From assembly GCA_950022655.1 (NCBI GenBank), contig OX465582.1, positions 96,176,704 through 96,240,703 on the forward strand: a DNA stretch of 64,000 nt, in the 5' to 3' direction. Position numbers and translations under genes: made by a program. Shown one piece after another: positions 46,149-54,495 of the stretch (positions are counted from its first letter, which is position 1; each line of letters opens with the position of its first letter). The notes beneath the pieces are model-generated. The model searched no databases and was not told the origin of the DNA. It worked only from the letters and a program-made list of their open reading frames with translations. Source of the DNA: Alentia gelatinosa. Taxonomy: Eukaryota; Annelida; Polychaeta; Phyllodocida; Polynoidae.

Positions 46149-47469
46149 AGATAATAATGTTTGTGTGGAGAATAAGGTCAGGGAAGGCCAAGGCGCCCAC
46201 TCACATGACCTGGTCTGTTTAGTGGACAGTTAAAATACCCTCCTCTGCCGGTGATGGCTGCCTGGCACGCCCTGCTGGAATCAAGTCTGGTTCCCCACTA
46301 CAGCTATTCGTCAGTGGACGAGCACCAGCTAAGAGAACATATGGAATAGGGAATTTCTCTATAACCCTTTCAGTACACTGCATAGCTCCAAATACACTAC
46401 CTGAAATACTCCACTGCAGTACCATTCTCACCCCTGTTGTACGCTGCCTCTTTTCACGATATCCATCGTAGTATCATTATATCACACCTCCATGGTAATC
46501 CAAAATAATTAGGATGTTATATAATAGTAATGATATTAACTATGATATAGGTTTATATAGGTTAAATTTCATCAAATATTCGCATTGCTACATTAGAAAA
46601 TAGCAATTACTAGTATTTCGGAATTGAAGCTTCAAAGCATCATAGTGTACTACACCCAGGAATGCCTCCAGGCATCATAGCGTAGCTTATGGGTTAAGAG
46701 TGTCACTTCAAATGCATTTCTATATGTTTCAATGAAATATGACCTAACCAAAGCCGAATCAAAGCTCATGGTATATCTGATGATGTAAAAGAACAACGTC
46801 TCAAAGGGAGAGAATATCTGTCCTGCAGTAAGGCAGGGTTTACCCCCTTTATGGTCAGCTGACCCTAACGATAAAGCTTTTATGTTGACATAAATCCAGT
46901 TGCCTTTTACGTGATTGATTAGGATACCTATTGGATCCAGCGTAAGGAGGATTGAAGGGTGCCGGACTCAGGTAGATGATAGCGTTGAATGGCTACGTTG
47001 TCCCCTCGGCCCTTGCTATATACCCCTGAAGAAAAAGTTAAGAATGAATACCACCCTTTTTTACTGGATGATATTATTTATACTGAGAGGTTGTCTTTTT
47101 AATCAGACATACTCAGACCTTTTTGACCGTACCGCCCAGTTGTGGAAGATCGACACGTCAATTTGGTTTTTTTGTAGATCTTTGAGTAGGTTCGTAGTTT
47201 TAAGACAAATGTTGGTAGGTATCGCACTGCTCTCTGTGTAGACATTGGTGCTGCCATTTGGTTTCATGAAAATATTGCAGTTTCCCATAGACACCAATAG
47301 ATAAGCACTTACCTTCTTCAGATGGCCTTCCCATAGAAATTAGCATGGTGACATAGTACTCTTTTAGCATTTCTCATTTGTACGTGTTACCAACTATCAT
47401 AATCCAGAATAATTTGAAGATAGCAATAGAACATCTGTGTCATTTAGCAACAAAGTCAAAATATTGCAG
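46149..47469. other. Non-coding stretch
   Basis: No gene recognised. The 108-codon frame at 46915-47241 has no domain I know. Confidence 0.5.
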
Positions 47470-47476
47470 TTATAAG

Positions 47477-47758
47477 CTAATTCTGAATCCTCTCATCCAG
47501 GGTGTTCCATAAATTTTGTCCACGGTAGAAGGGTGAATGTAAATAATTACTGCGCATGATTCGTTTACTTTTAAATCTGACTTTGTGACCACTTCTTGTT
47601 CTTCGTTCTGTACAATCAAGGTTAGTGACAGACTGCAAGTGTTTATAAATGATGTTGAGCAACCGCATGTTGCGGCGTGTATCAAGGTAATCAATACTAC
47701 AGTGTATCCCCGTCGTAGTTGACTCTATACAAAAACCTCGCATTATCTCAAGAGGCAA
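47477..47758 (-). pseudogene. LINE reverse transcriptase C-terminal remnant
   Basis: The minus-strand frame reads DYLDTRRNMRLLNIIYKHL, then a basic TRSGHKVRF stretch, then SPFYRGQNLWNTLDERIQ and a stop. This is the usual C-terminal layout of LINE RT proteins (YLDxRR...LL...R..+..FxxRGxxLWNxLP). Catalytic RT motifs are absent, and no poly(A) tail is evident on the 3' side. It is an isolated fossil; the clade is uncertain. Confidence 0.6.
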
Positions 47759-48118
47759 TTATGTCAGACATAATTACAGTTTGGAGTAAACATAGTTGTA
47801 AGAAATAGAAACGTATCATTGTGTTAGAAAAGGGGAAGTTGATGACAGTGATAACATGTAGTTAGTTATACATTGATAAGACAGTGGTGGTAAAATTGAT
47901 GTATGATAAAATTGTTTGTTGAAACCTTTTATTATCCACCTAGCACAAAGTGCCCATAGAAAACACATGGGGAGTGTGTATGGACATAACCAGCGCATAC
48001 GGATATGTTGTATGCTCCAGGGGGTGCTTACGGAAAAATAATGCGTACACTGAAATATTGCATAACTAAAATGAACTGATATCGACATGCCACTTGTCCA
48101 GAAAAGGTTAACGATATA
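47759..48118. other. AT-rich non-coding stretch
   Basis: No gene or repeat recognised; the 140-codon minus-strand frame over 47816-48238 runs into the adjacent palindromic element and shows no domain. Confidence 0.5.
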
Positions 48119-48242
48119 ATATAGACTGGTTTCAGATAAAAGCGGAGTTGACGCCAGGAAATATCCTTGTATGCGCTCGGATATCACTGCACGTCGACTC
48201 CTCGGAGCATACGGCCGCTGGTATCTAACACCAGTCAATATT
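48119..48242. mobile_element. Palindromic MITE, 124 bp
   Basis: Left AATATAGACTGGTTTCAGAT and right CTAACACCAGTCAATATT are inverted, with further pairing inside (AGCGG with CCGCT). A half-copy, GTATTGACTGGTTTCAGATA, lies at 48474-48520 with CCGAGGAGTC. Confidence 0.65.
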
Positions 48243-48586
48243 GCACACGACGAATTGTAAGTTTAAAAGTCTGTGGATAGTACATCAGTATTACGGTGAT
48301 GTGTATCGCAGACGTAGTATATCATGAATGTCCATGAAGGAGGCGGGTGGGAAATCAATGCAGGCAGCAGTCACAATATGGCAGCTGTAAGGTGAGAGTT
48401 TCCCGCGGAGGTTACAGCCGGGTCTGTGGAGCCGCATGATGGTAGGATTTGCCAGTTAATGACAAACATACACAGTATTGACTGGTTTCAGATACAAGCG
48501 GTCGTATGCTCCGAGGAGTCCCCTTTTTTTCTATTGTTTTTTGTTAGGACATAGTTCGCTTCCATTACCAAAGCGGTCTACCACTT

Positions 48587-48711
48587 TATCCTACCCCTCA
48601 TATAAATCTCCATAAACCTAACATGTTGTGACTGCATGCCACGGTTATACCAAAAATATCCATACGCGACGGGTGACATATGCAATCAAAAACTTGTGAC
48701 GGGGTAGGATA
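48587..48711. mobile_element. Stand-alone second module of family B, 125 bp
   Basis: Perfect 11-bp inverted ends TATCCTACCCC and GGGGTAGGATA. This is the right-hand hairpin of the composite family B elements occurring alone, which shows that the two modules are separable. Confidence 0.8.
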
Positions 48712-49034
48712 AAATCTAAACGTCACTCAAATTCATATAATTATTTATATAGCGTTCGTTTTATTCTGCTACAGATGCCATTCAGCCCTTCTTCGTGATA
48801 TCATTCTGCGAAGACAACTCACGCCATATAAAGAATTATATGTAATTTCGTAACGTTTCTTGATAATACCTATTCGCCTGTATTTTATGTAACGTATCGT
48901 TAGCAGATGGTGCATCTAGATTCCTTCCATACTATTGTAATGATTGATACTTTCTTTAGGGGATTTTATGTTATTCATAGTATACAATCGTGTAGTTAAA
49001 CGGTTAGTGGGGTGGTAAACATTCCCTAAGAGCC
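48712..49034. other. AT-rich non-coding stretch
   Basis: No gene or repeat recognised. Confidence 0.5.
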
Positions 49035-49131
49035 AATTCCCATCTACCGATTTTGGAACATTTAGGTACGTTTGTCGGTGACAAACGGGCGGTAATTTGT
49101 CTCAGGCAACCCATCCTAACGGAGTCGGTAG

Positions 49132-49335
49132 ATGGGTTACTCATGGGCTTTGCTCAGGGGTAGTCATTGCTCCCCCCGGTGTCCCCCTCTACCGCGCCTC
49201 ACGGGCGCCCCTCCTGCCCCCTCGCGGCTCTCACACTTACCACGCAGTCACGTGGTACAGCCCGGTACAGACCCCGGCCTCACTTCTCCTTCACCCGCCC
49301 TGCAGTACGCACGTACTACAGTACCACTTTTCGTC
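49132..49335 (+). repeat. A1 split direct repeat (204 bp)
   Basis: Matches A2 at 53875-54078 over its whole length with one difference noticed (ACGCACG versus ACGCATG). It probably contains the promoter and leader start. Confidence 0.9.
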
Positions 49336-49417
49336 TCTTGGCCACGTGCTTCGCCTCATACTCCACGAGTACAGGCTTGCACCCCCATACACGCGATACG
49401 GTACAGTGAAAGGAGAA

Positions 49418-50563
49418 ATGGGTCCGACAACCAGGAATACCCCGATGCCTAGCACATCGAAGCCGACGGAATCCACGGCGGAGTCGGAGGCCACTCTACA
49501 AGAAACGGCCGAGTCCGCCAACGAGAACATCGAGTCGGTCTCGGACAGCGGACGCACGGTAAAGACAGCTAGAATCTCGAAGCTCGAGTCCAACATGGAA
49601 AAAATGGGTAGGACAATGGAGAGTATGTTTGAGACGATGCAGGCCATGGCACGCCAACGGTCGCCGACGAGGGCTACACAACCGACGGTACGAGAGGCAC
49701 GCTCCACGGCCGAGGATCGGACAAGAGACTGGGCCCAGGACCAGACATCGAGGCTACCCGCACCCAGACAACTCAGGGAACGCTACCTGAGCGAGGACCT
49801 GCTCCAGCGAGAGATCGACCGCGAGGGCATTCGTCATGACCGCACGGCCGGTAGGTTTTCATCTGATTTGACCGTACATAAACTGATCTCTAAGCCATAC
49901 ATGTATGTCGAACGTGAGGGCCTGTATACCATGTCACAAAAGCTCGAGGTTAGGGGAAGCCTGGCCCCCATGGAGTACGTGAGCGCATTCTTGCTTATGA
50001 TGGAGGACGAGCGGGCGATACCCGAGGGCGACCGCCGGGACATGTACAGGCACCTCTCTCAGGTTACAGTGGATGCCCAGACACGGCCGTGGGCCGCGGT
50101 TAGGAGGTGGTCTAACTACATCTTCGACCAAGTGGAGGCCGGCCGCGTGTATTGGTCGGATCACGTGCGCATTCAAGACGAACGCGTACGCATAGCCATG
50201 ACGGCCGCCACCAGCGCCCCTAACGGTCAAGACGGAGGAAGGGACGGGGCCCGAGAGCTCCCCTGCCGGCCGTACAACTCGGAGCGAGGTTGTCGCCTAC
50301 GGAACGGACATCAGGACGGGCAGATCAAATGGGTCCATGTTTGTTCGTTCTGTGATTCGGTGGGGCGGATGTGCACGCACTCTATACACGCGTGCAACAG
50401 GAAACTCGTGTACGGTGCGGGTTATGACAACGCTGCACCAACATCCGCACCCGCCCCACGGAGGACGCCGCACGCCGGACACACGGTCCGCCCCACCGAA
50501 CTAGGAGTGCAGAAACAACACGCAACGGCTTCAAAAAACGGGCCGGACGCGCCCCGCGAGTGA
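49418..50563 (+). CDS. ORF1: Gag-like nucleic-acid-binding protein (381 aa)
   Basis: Structural protein thought to coat element RNA. The start chosen is ATG 49418, the first ATG downstream of A1; the frame is open upstream to 49097, but that ATG lies in flanking DNA. Residues 1-60 are Ser/Thr/Glu-rich. About 55-85 has coiled-coil-like spacing with methionines (LESNMEKMGRTMESMFETMQ). A central block includes AAVRRWSNYIFDQVEAGR. The C-terminal zinc-knuckle-like region has Cys283, Cys292, HVCSFC (His307, Cys309, Cys312), His321 and Cys326, the arrangement seen in DIRS/Ngaro Gag proteins. The decayed element at 22.5 kb shares both blocks. Its last codons contain the frameshift signal into ORF2. 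Stop TGA at 50561-50563. Confidence 0.85.
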   Translation: MGPTTRNTPMPSTSKPTESTAESEATLQETAESANENIESVSDSGRTVKTARISKLESNMEKMGRTMESMFETMQAMARQRSPTRATQPTVREARSTAEDRTRDWAQDQTSRLPAPRQLRERYLSEDLLQREIDREGIRHDRTAGRFSSDLTVHKLISKPYMYVEREGLYTMSQKLEVRGSLAPMEYVSAFLLMMEDERAIPEGDRRDMYRHLSQVTVDAQTRPWAAVRRWSNYIFDQVEAGRVYWSDHVRIQDERVRIAMTAATSAPNGQDGGRDGARELPCRPYNSERGCRLRNGHQDGQIKWVHVCSFCDSVGRMCTHSIHACNRKLVYGAGYDNAAPTSAPAPRRTPHAGHTVRPTELGVQKQHATASKNGPDAPRE

Positions 50564-50573
50564 GCGTGGCGCG
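50533..50573 (+). promoter_or_regulatory. Predicted -1 ribosomal frameshift signal
   Basis: Slippery heptamer A AAA AAC at 50533-50539 is in ORF1 phase (TCA AAA AAC). Eight bases later CGCGCC at 50548-50553 can pair with GGCGCG at 50568-50573. A loop CGAG (50557-50560) could pair with CTCG near 50584, giving a pseudoknot. A -1 slip enters the ORF2 frame 22 nt before the ORF1 stop. A further hairpin, CCCCTCG/CGAGGGG, lies at 50581-50616. Confidence 0.7.
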
Positions 50574-53379
50574 AGAAGCACCCCTCGGCCTCCGTACGAG
50601 TGCACTCGGCGAGGGGTACCCGATCAAAGAGTGCAGGAGTGATGACGTCACCCCCCACGTGACAACAACACCGCGTGCCGCGCACGTGGGGGGAAGCGCA
50701 GAGCGTGCGGCCCCGCCCACCGAGGAATACACTCCTGCCTGTGGTAGTGTTAGCGGGGAGGGGGAGCAATTGGCTCGGCAATTGCCCCGGGAGGACGGCC
50801 GCGAACCCACTCCCATCGACTTCGCTGCCGTGAGAAAATTCTGCGAGACCGGGATCCCAGTCGCCGGAGTCCGGACCGACCCCGAGGCGTTCGCCGGACA
50901 TAGGAGGGACAACTGGCCGCAGTTCGCGGCCCACGGGCCGCCGGACCACGCCCACATCTATGATGTTGTGAGGCGCACGGGCCTACCCAACGCCCTCGGG
51001 GCCCGTATCGAGATCCCCACGGACCTCAACATCCCGGTCTGGATCCGATACCTATCCGGGATCCCCGGCAAGGAGGAATTGACCGACTTCATCAGGTTCG
51101 GCTTCCCTCTGGGTTACGCCGGGCCGGTCAGCGATACCTGCGGGGTACCCAACCACCCCAGCGCAACGGGGTACCCGGAGCAGGTGGATAAATTCATCAG
51201 GAAGGAGAAGGGGTGCAGCAACCTCATGGGGCCGTTCGAGGCCCCCCCTTTCCTACCCTGGTGTCACGTGTCGCCTCTAATGACACGTGAGAAGAGAGGG
51301 ACCACGGATCGCCGAGTGATAACCGATATGACGTACCCCAAGGAGGACAGTGTCAACGGTTATATCGTCAAGAACTCGGTGTACGGCGAGGAACGGGAGC
51401 ATGGCCTCCCGACCGTGGATGGGTTCGTCAGCCACCTGGTGGCCTCGGGGCCCGGGAGTTTCATGTCGACCATCGATATCTCCCGGGCGTACAAGAACTT
51501 CCGGTGCGACCCCCTCGACTGGCCGTTGCTCTGTTTTGCGTGGGGGGAGGCATACTACTGTGATACGGCGATGCCCTTTGGTGCCCATGCCTCCTCCTAC
51601 CACATGCAGTGTGTAGCAGATGCAATAGTGAAGATCCTCAGCCAGAAGGGGGTCGAGGCCGCGATGTACCTGGACGACCTTATCATCCTCTCGCCCGACG
51701 AGGAAAAGGCGGCCTCGGACTTCACCATAGCCCAAGGGCTTTTTGAGGAATTAGGCCTCCCCGAGGCCCGAGAAAAAGCTCAGCCCCCCAGCCAAGTGGT
51801 CACGTGGCTCGGTATCGTGATCAATTCAATAGACATGTCCCTCTCCATCCCCGAGGACAAGTTACACGAGGTCCGGGAGCACGTCAGGGCGGTCGCCCAG
51901 AAACGGTCGCTGACCAAACGCCAGCTGCAATCCATACTGGGGCGCGTGTTACATGTAGCCAAGTGTATCCGGCCGGCACGCCCCTTTGTGAGTAAACTGC
52001 TCGAGGCCCTCCGGGGGATGGGCGGGTACTACATCAACATCAATTCCGAGATGCGGCAGGACCTTGAATGGTTCCTGCGCTTTGCCGACGGTTGGAACGG
52101 CCACGCCCTCATCCCGCGAGGCCCCCCGACCAAGTGCCTGATCGTGGATGCCTGCTTGTCCGGCGTCGGGGGTACAGACGGGACGTACTCGTTCTCCGGC
52201 CGGGTCTGTCCAGTGAACGACCCTGTTACCTGCATCGCGGAGCTCGAGGCCCTCAACACGGTATACGCGATGTGCACGTTCTTAACCGACCGTGACCGCG
52301 GCACCCGGGTGGAAGTCTACTGTGATAATATGGGCACCGTCCAGGCACTCCGGTCGGGACGCGCCCGGAACCCCGTCCTGGCCGAGTGTGCCCGTCAAGC
52401 CTGGATGGTGCAGGCCAGACTACAGGTAGACTTCGTGTATACACACGTCCCGGGTGCCCTCAATACCGTGGCCGACGCGCTCAGCCGGGCACACCTAACC
52501 TCGAGGGACTTTGACACGGCCTCTAGGTACCTGAAATTCCATTCCCTCGTCGAGGTCATGCCATGTACCCATGTATCGTTCAACCCTGTGTTACGTCTCA
52601 CCTGCAGATCCGGTGCTACAATCGCTCCAGACGAGGGCATCTGCTCGGCAATGCGAGGCGCGTGCCCCCGGAACGGTCGCGAACCAGCGCAGCGCCGTCG
52701 CGACCTACCTCGCATTCTGCCGCCGGATGGGCGCCGACCCCCAGAAACCTACCGTCAGCTTTACCACGGCGTTCCTCGAATACGTCGCGGACCACGCCCC
52801 CTCGCCGGCGACGGTCACGAACCAGCTATCCCACGTGCGGTCGCACCTGCGGTTGACGGGGGGCGACGTCGCGCCGACGGAGGATTTCAGGGTGAGACGT
52901 GCACTCGAGGCCATGAGGCGCAACAAAACTTACCAACCGAACGTCAAGCCGGCGGTGCCCATGGACGTCCTCAGGGCTGCCCTCCAGGCCCTCGACGAAT
53001 CACCCCTACACATCGCTCTGCGGGCCGCTATCCTGGTGATATTCTACGCGGCGCTGCGACAAAGCGAGGTCGCCCCACCATCTGCGACGAAGTTCGACCC
53101 GACGCGACACCTGTCACGCCGAGACGTCGTGGTCACGCCCAGACAGATATCGATACGCGTCAAGGCGGCAAAGAACATGCAGATGGTGGGGGAGGAAAAG
53201 ACAGTCACCCTGCAGGCGTCCTCCGAGCCGTCCTCGTGTCCGGTGCGGGCGGTCAGGGAGATGATCGCGGCCGCCCCCACGGCCAGCCCCGAGGACCCGT
53301 TCTTACTCCTGGCAGACGGCCAAGTAATAACGACCAGAACTCTGAGCAAGGAGTGGAAAGCGCTGCTACTCACCGCTAA
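50539..53379 (+). CDS. ORF2: reverse transcriptase and RNase H (Gag-Pol extension)
   Basis: Copies element RNA to DNA and removes the RNA strand. Numbering residues from GTG 50560: fingers motif DRRVITDMTYP at about 247-257, palm motif A TIDISRA with Asp306, motif B MPFGAHASS, catalytic YLDD at 370-373, VTWLGIVIN, and a thumb/connection block LTKRQLQSILGRVLHVAKC. RNase H follows with VDA (Asp530), Glu561/Glu563 in AELEALN, Asp589 in VYCDN and VADALSR. There is no ATG before about residue 220, so entry by -1 frameshift from ORF1 is proposed; GTG overlapping the ORF1 stop (GTGA) is an alternative reinitiation site. Recognisable RNase H sequence ends near 52500. The remaining frame to 53379 overlaps ORF3 and has Gly/Arg/Pro-rich composition without a domain. 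Confidence 0.85.
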   Translation, partial: RAGRAPRVSVAREAPLGLRTSALGEGYPIKECRSDDVTPHVTTTPRAAHVGGSAERAAPPTEEYTPACGSVSGEGEQLARQLPREDGREPTPIDFAAVRKFCETGIPVAGVRTDPEAFAGHRRDNWPQFAAHGPPDHAHIYDVVRRTGLPNALGARIEIPTDLNIPVWIRYLSGIPGKEELTDFIRFGFPLGYAGPVSDTCGVPNHPSATGYPEQVDKFIRKEKGCSNLMGPFEAPPFLPWCHVSPLMTREKRGTTDRRVITDMTYPKEDSVNGYIVKNSVYGEEREHGLPTVDGFVSHLVASGPGSFMSTIDISRAYKNFRCDPLDWPLLCFAWGEAYYCDTAMPFGAHASSYHMQCVADAIVKILSQKGVEAAMYLDDLIILSPDEEKAASDFTIAQGLFEELGLPEAREKAQPPSQVVTWLGIVINSIDMSLSIPEDKLHEVREHVRAVAQKRSLTKRQLQSILGRVLHVAKCIRPARPFVSKLLEALRGMGGYYININSEMRQDLEWFLRFADGWNGHALIPRGPPTKCLIVDACLSGVGGTDGTYSFSGRVCPVNDPVTCIAELEALNTVYAMCTFLTDRDRGTRVEVYCDNMGTVQALRSGRARNPVLAECARQAWMVQARLQVDFVYTHVPGALNTVADALSRAHLTSRDFDTASRYLKFHSLVEVMPCTHVSFNPVLRLTCRSGATIAPDEGICSAMRGACPRNGREPAQRRRDLPRILPPDGRRPPETYRQLYHGVPRIRRGPRPLAGDGHEPAIPRAVAPAVDGGRRRADGGFQGETCTRGHEAQQNLPTERQAGGAHGRPQGCPPGPRRITPTHRSAGRYPGDILRGAATKRGRPTICDEVRPDATPVTPRRRGHAQTDIDTRQGGKEHADGGGGKDSHPAGVLRAVLVSGAGGQGDDRGRPHGQPRGPVLTPGRRPSNNDQNSEQGVESAATHR

Positions 53380-53572
53380 TCAGCCTACCGACTACACCCT
53401 CCACAGCCTCCGGAAGGCTGCCGCCACTCAGGCATACCAGGCGGGTATGCCTGAGCTATCCATCCAGCGCTATGGCGGCTGGAGGTCTAATTCCCACCGA
53501 CATTACATCAAGGACACTGATGCAAAGGCCGTTAACCTTGCTCTAATCCGGTCCCTAAACAAACATTCATAA
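52571..53572 (+). CDS. ORF3: tyrosine recombinase (333 aa)
   Basis: Integrates the circular DNA form of the element, replacing the DDE integrase of LTR elements. Residues about 35-125 resemble the alpha-helical core-binding domain (VANQRSAVATYLAFCRRMG start). The catalytic domain has Arg163 (ALRQSEVA), His278 and Arg281 (HSLRKAAATQ), Trp304 (GGW, in the second His/Trp position) and Tyr312 (HRHYIKD), a complete tetrad plus nucleophile. Start ATG 52571; another ATG at 52563 is in a different frame. The gene is in the +1 frame relative to ORF2 and overlaps it by 809 nt. Expression may use reinitiation or a second frameshift; no obvious signal was identified. The stop TAA precedes the B1 repeat by 40 bp. 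Confidence 0.9.
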   Translation: MYRSTLCYVSPADPVLQSLQTRASARQCEARAPGTVANQRSAVATYLAFCRRMGADPQKPTVSFTTAFLEYVADHAPSPATVTNQLSHVRSHLRLTGGDVAPTEDFRVRRALEAMRRNKTYQPNVKPAVPMDVLRAALQALDESPLHIALRAAILVIFYAALRQSEVAPPSATKFDPTRHLSRRDVVVTPRQISIRVKAAKNMQMVGEEKTVTLQASSEPSSCPVRAVREMIAAAPTASPEDPFLLLADGQVITTRTLSKEWKALLLTANQPTDYTLHSLRKAAATQAYQAGMPELSIQRYGGWRSNSHRHYIKDTDAKAVNLALIRSLNKHS

Positions 53573-53612
53573 TTTTTCCCCACCCCCCCTCACCTTTTAC
53601 TGGCCTTCTTGG

Positions 53613-53877
53613 CATTTTTCATTATATTATACAATTACATTGTATTATCTATACAACTCTATTGTATATCTTATTTTAATATTTTAATAATTGACATCCA
53701 TTCTACCGTCAATTATCATTTATCTACTTTTACTTACCTTCATATTCACATTACATTTTAATATGTCGTCCAGTAAGGTCGCCATAAATATATTACTGCA
53801 TTTTACTACATAAAATTAAATAAAATTTTATACTCCCAGCTACTGCTTCTCTACTTTCATCCGGGGATAGGGTAATG
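53613..53877 (+). repeat. B1 split direct repeat (265 bp, AT-rich)
   Basis: Matches B2 at 54121-54385 with two differences noticed (GTCGTCC/GTCATCC and AATATATT/AATATTTT). Runs directly into A2. Confidence 0.9.
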
Positions 53878-54078
53878 GGTTACTCATGGGCTTTGCTCAG
53901 GGGTAGTCATTGCTCCCCCCGGTGTCCCCCTCTACCGCGCCTCACGGGCGCCCCTCCTGCCCCCTCGCGGCTCTCACACTTACCACGCAGTCACGTGGTA
54001 CAGCCCGGTACAGACCCCGGCCTCACTTCTCCTTCACCCGCCCTGCAGTACGCATGTACTACAGTACCACTTTTCGTC
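53875..54078 (+). repeat. A2 split direct repeat (204 bp)
   Basis: Second copy of A1, starting ATGGGTTACTCATGGGC. The B1/A2 junction overlaps by ATG. An open frame across it repeats the A1 translation and is not a gene. Confidence 0.9.
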
Positions 54079-54120
54079 CCACCCACCCACAACCTCTCTT
54101 CTTCACCTACTCACGTAGGC

Positions 54121-54385
54121 CATTTTTCATTATATTATACAATTACATTGTATTATCTATACAACTCTATTGTATATCTTATTTTAATATTTTAATAATT
54201 GACATCCATTCTACCGTCAATTATCATTTATCTACTTTTACTTACCTTCATATTCACATTACATTTTAATATGTCATCCAGTAAGGTCGCCATAAATATT
54301 TTACTGCATTTTACTACATAAAATTAAATAAAATTTTATACTCCCAGCTACTGCTTCTCTACTTTCATCCGGGGATAGGGTAATG
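54121..54385 (+). repeat. B2 split direct repeat (265 bp), right end of element
   Basis: Separated from A2 by 42 bp. Ends GGGGATAGGGTAATG, after which host sequence TAGCATAGC begins. Confidence 0.9.
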
Positions 54386-54495
54386 TAGCATAGCTAGGCA
54401 AGGCTTCCCACCGATTAGTGAACCACCGCCTTCAGACGTCCTTTTGTCGCTGACAAGTTGTGGTTTCAATGTTCCAAAATCGGTGGGGATCAGTT

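Larger units (their letters stand above)
49132..54385 (+). mobile_element. Full-length Ngaro/PAT-type tyrosine-recombinase retrotransposon, 5.25 kb
   Basis: Order: A1 repeat, ORF1 (Gag-like), ORF2 (RT plus RNase H), ORF3 (tyrosine recombinase), B1, A2, B2. Split direct repeats of this kind, with a YR in place of a DDE integrase, define Ngaro/PAT elements, as opposed to DIRS1 with inverted repeats. All three ORFs are uninterrupted and the repeats are almost identical. The GC-rich interior contrasts with the AT-rich host DNA. ATG is shared at the A1 start, the B1/A2 junction and the B2 end, a plausible crossover core. No long target duplication is present, as expected for YR integration. Confidence 0.9.
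49035..54495. mobile_element. Older inverted-repeat element split by the YR retrotransposon
   Basis: Left flank CCATCTACCGATTTTGGAAC (about 49050) and right flank GTTCCAAAATCGGTGGGGAT (about 54471) are inverted, and TTTGTCGGTGACAA is matched by TTTGTCGCTGACAA inside. About 97 bp lie left and 110 bp right of the retrotransposon, which therefore landed inside a MITE-like repeat of about 200 bp. Confidence 0.65.

Noticed and set aside
44675..46154. Several long frames on both strands
   Set aside because: Translations of the 18-bp minisatellite; simple hexapeptide repeats only.
49097..49417. Upstream ATG extending ORF1 to 488 aa
   Set aside because: It begins in flanking DNA left of the A1 repeat. 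The first ATG after A1, at 49418, fits the element's own boundaries.
50382..50957. Long antisense frames (191 and 177 codons) over the ORF1/ORF2 junction
   Set aside because: GC-rich shadow frames opposite the retroelement coding sequence, with no domain.
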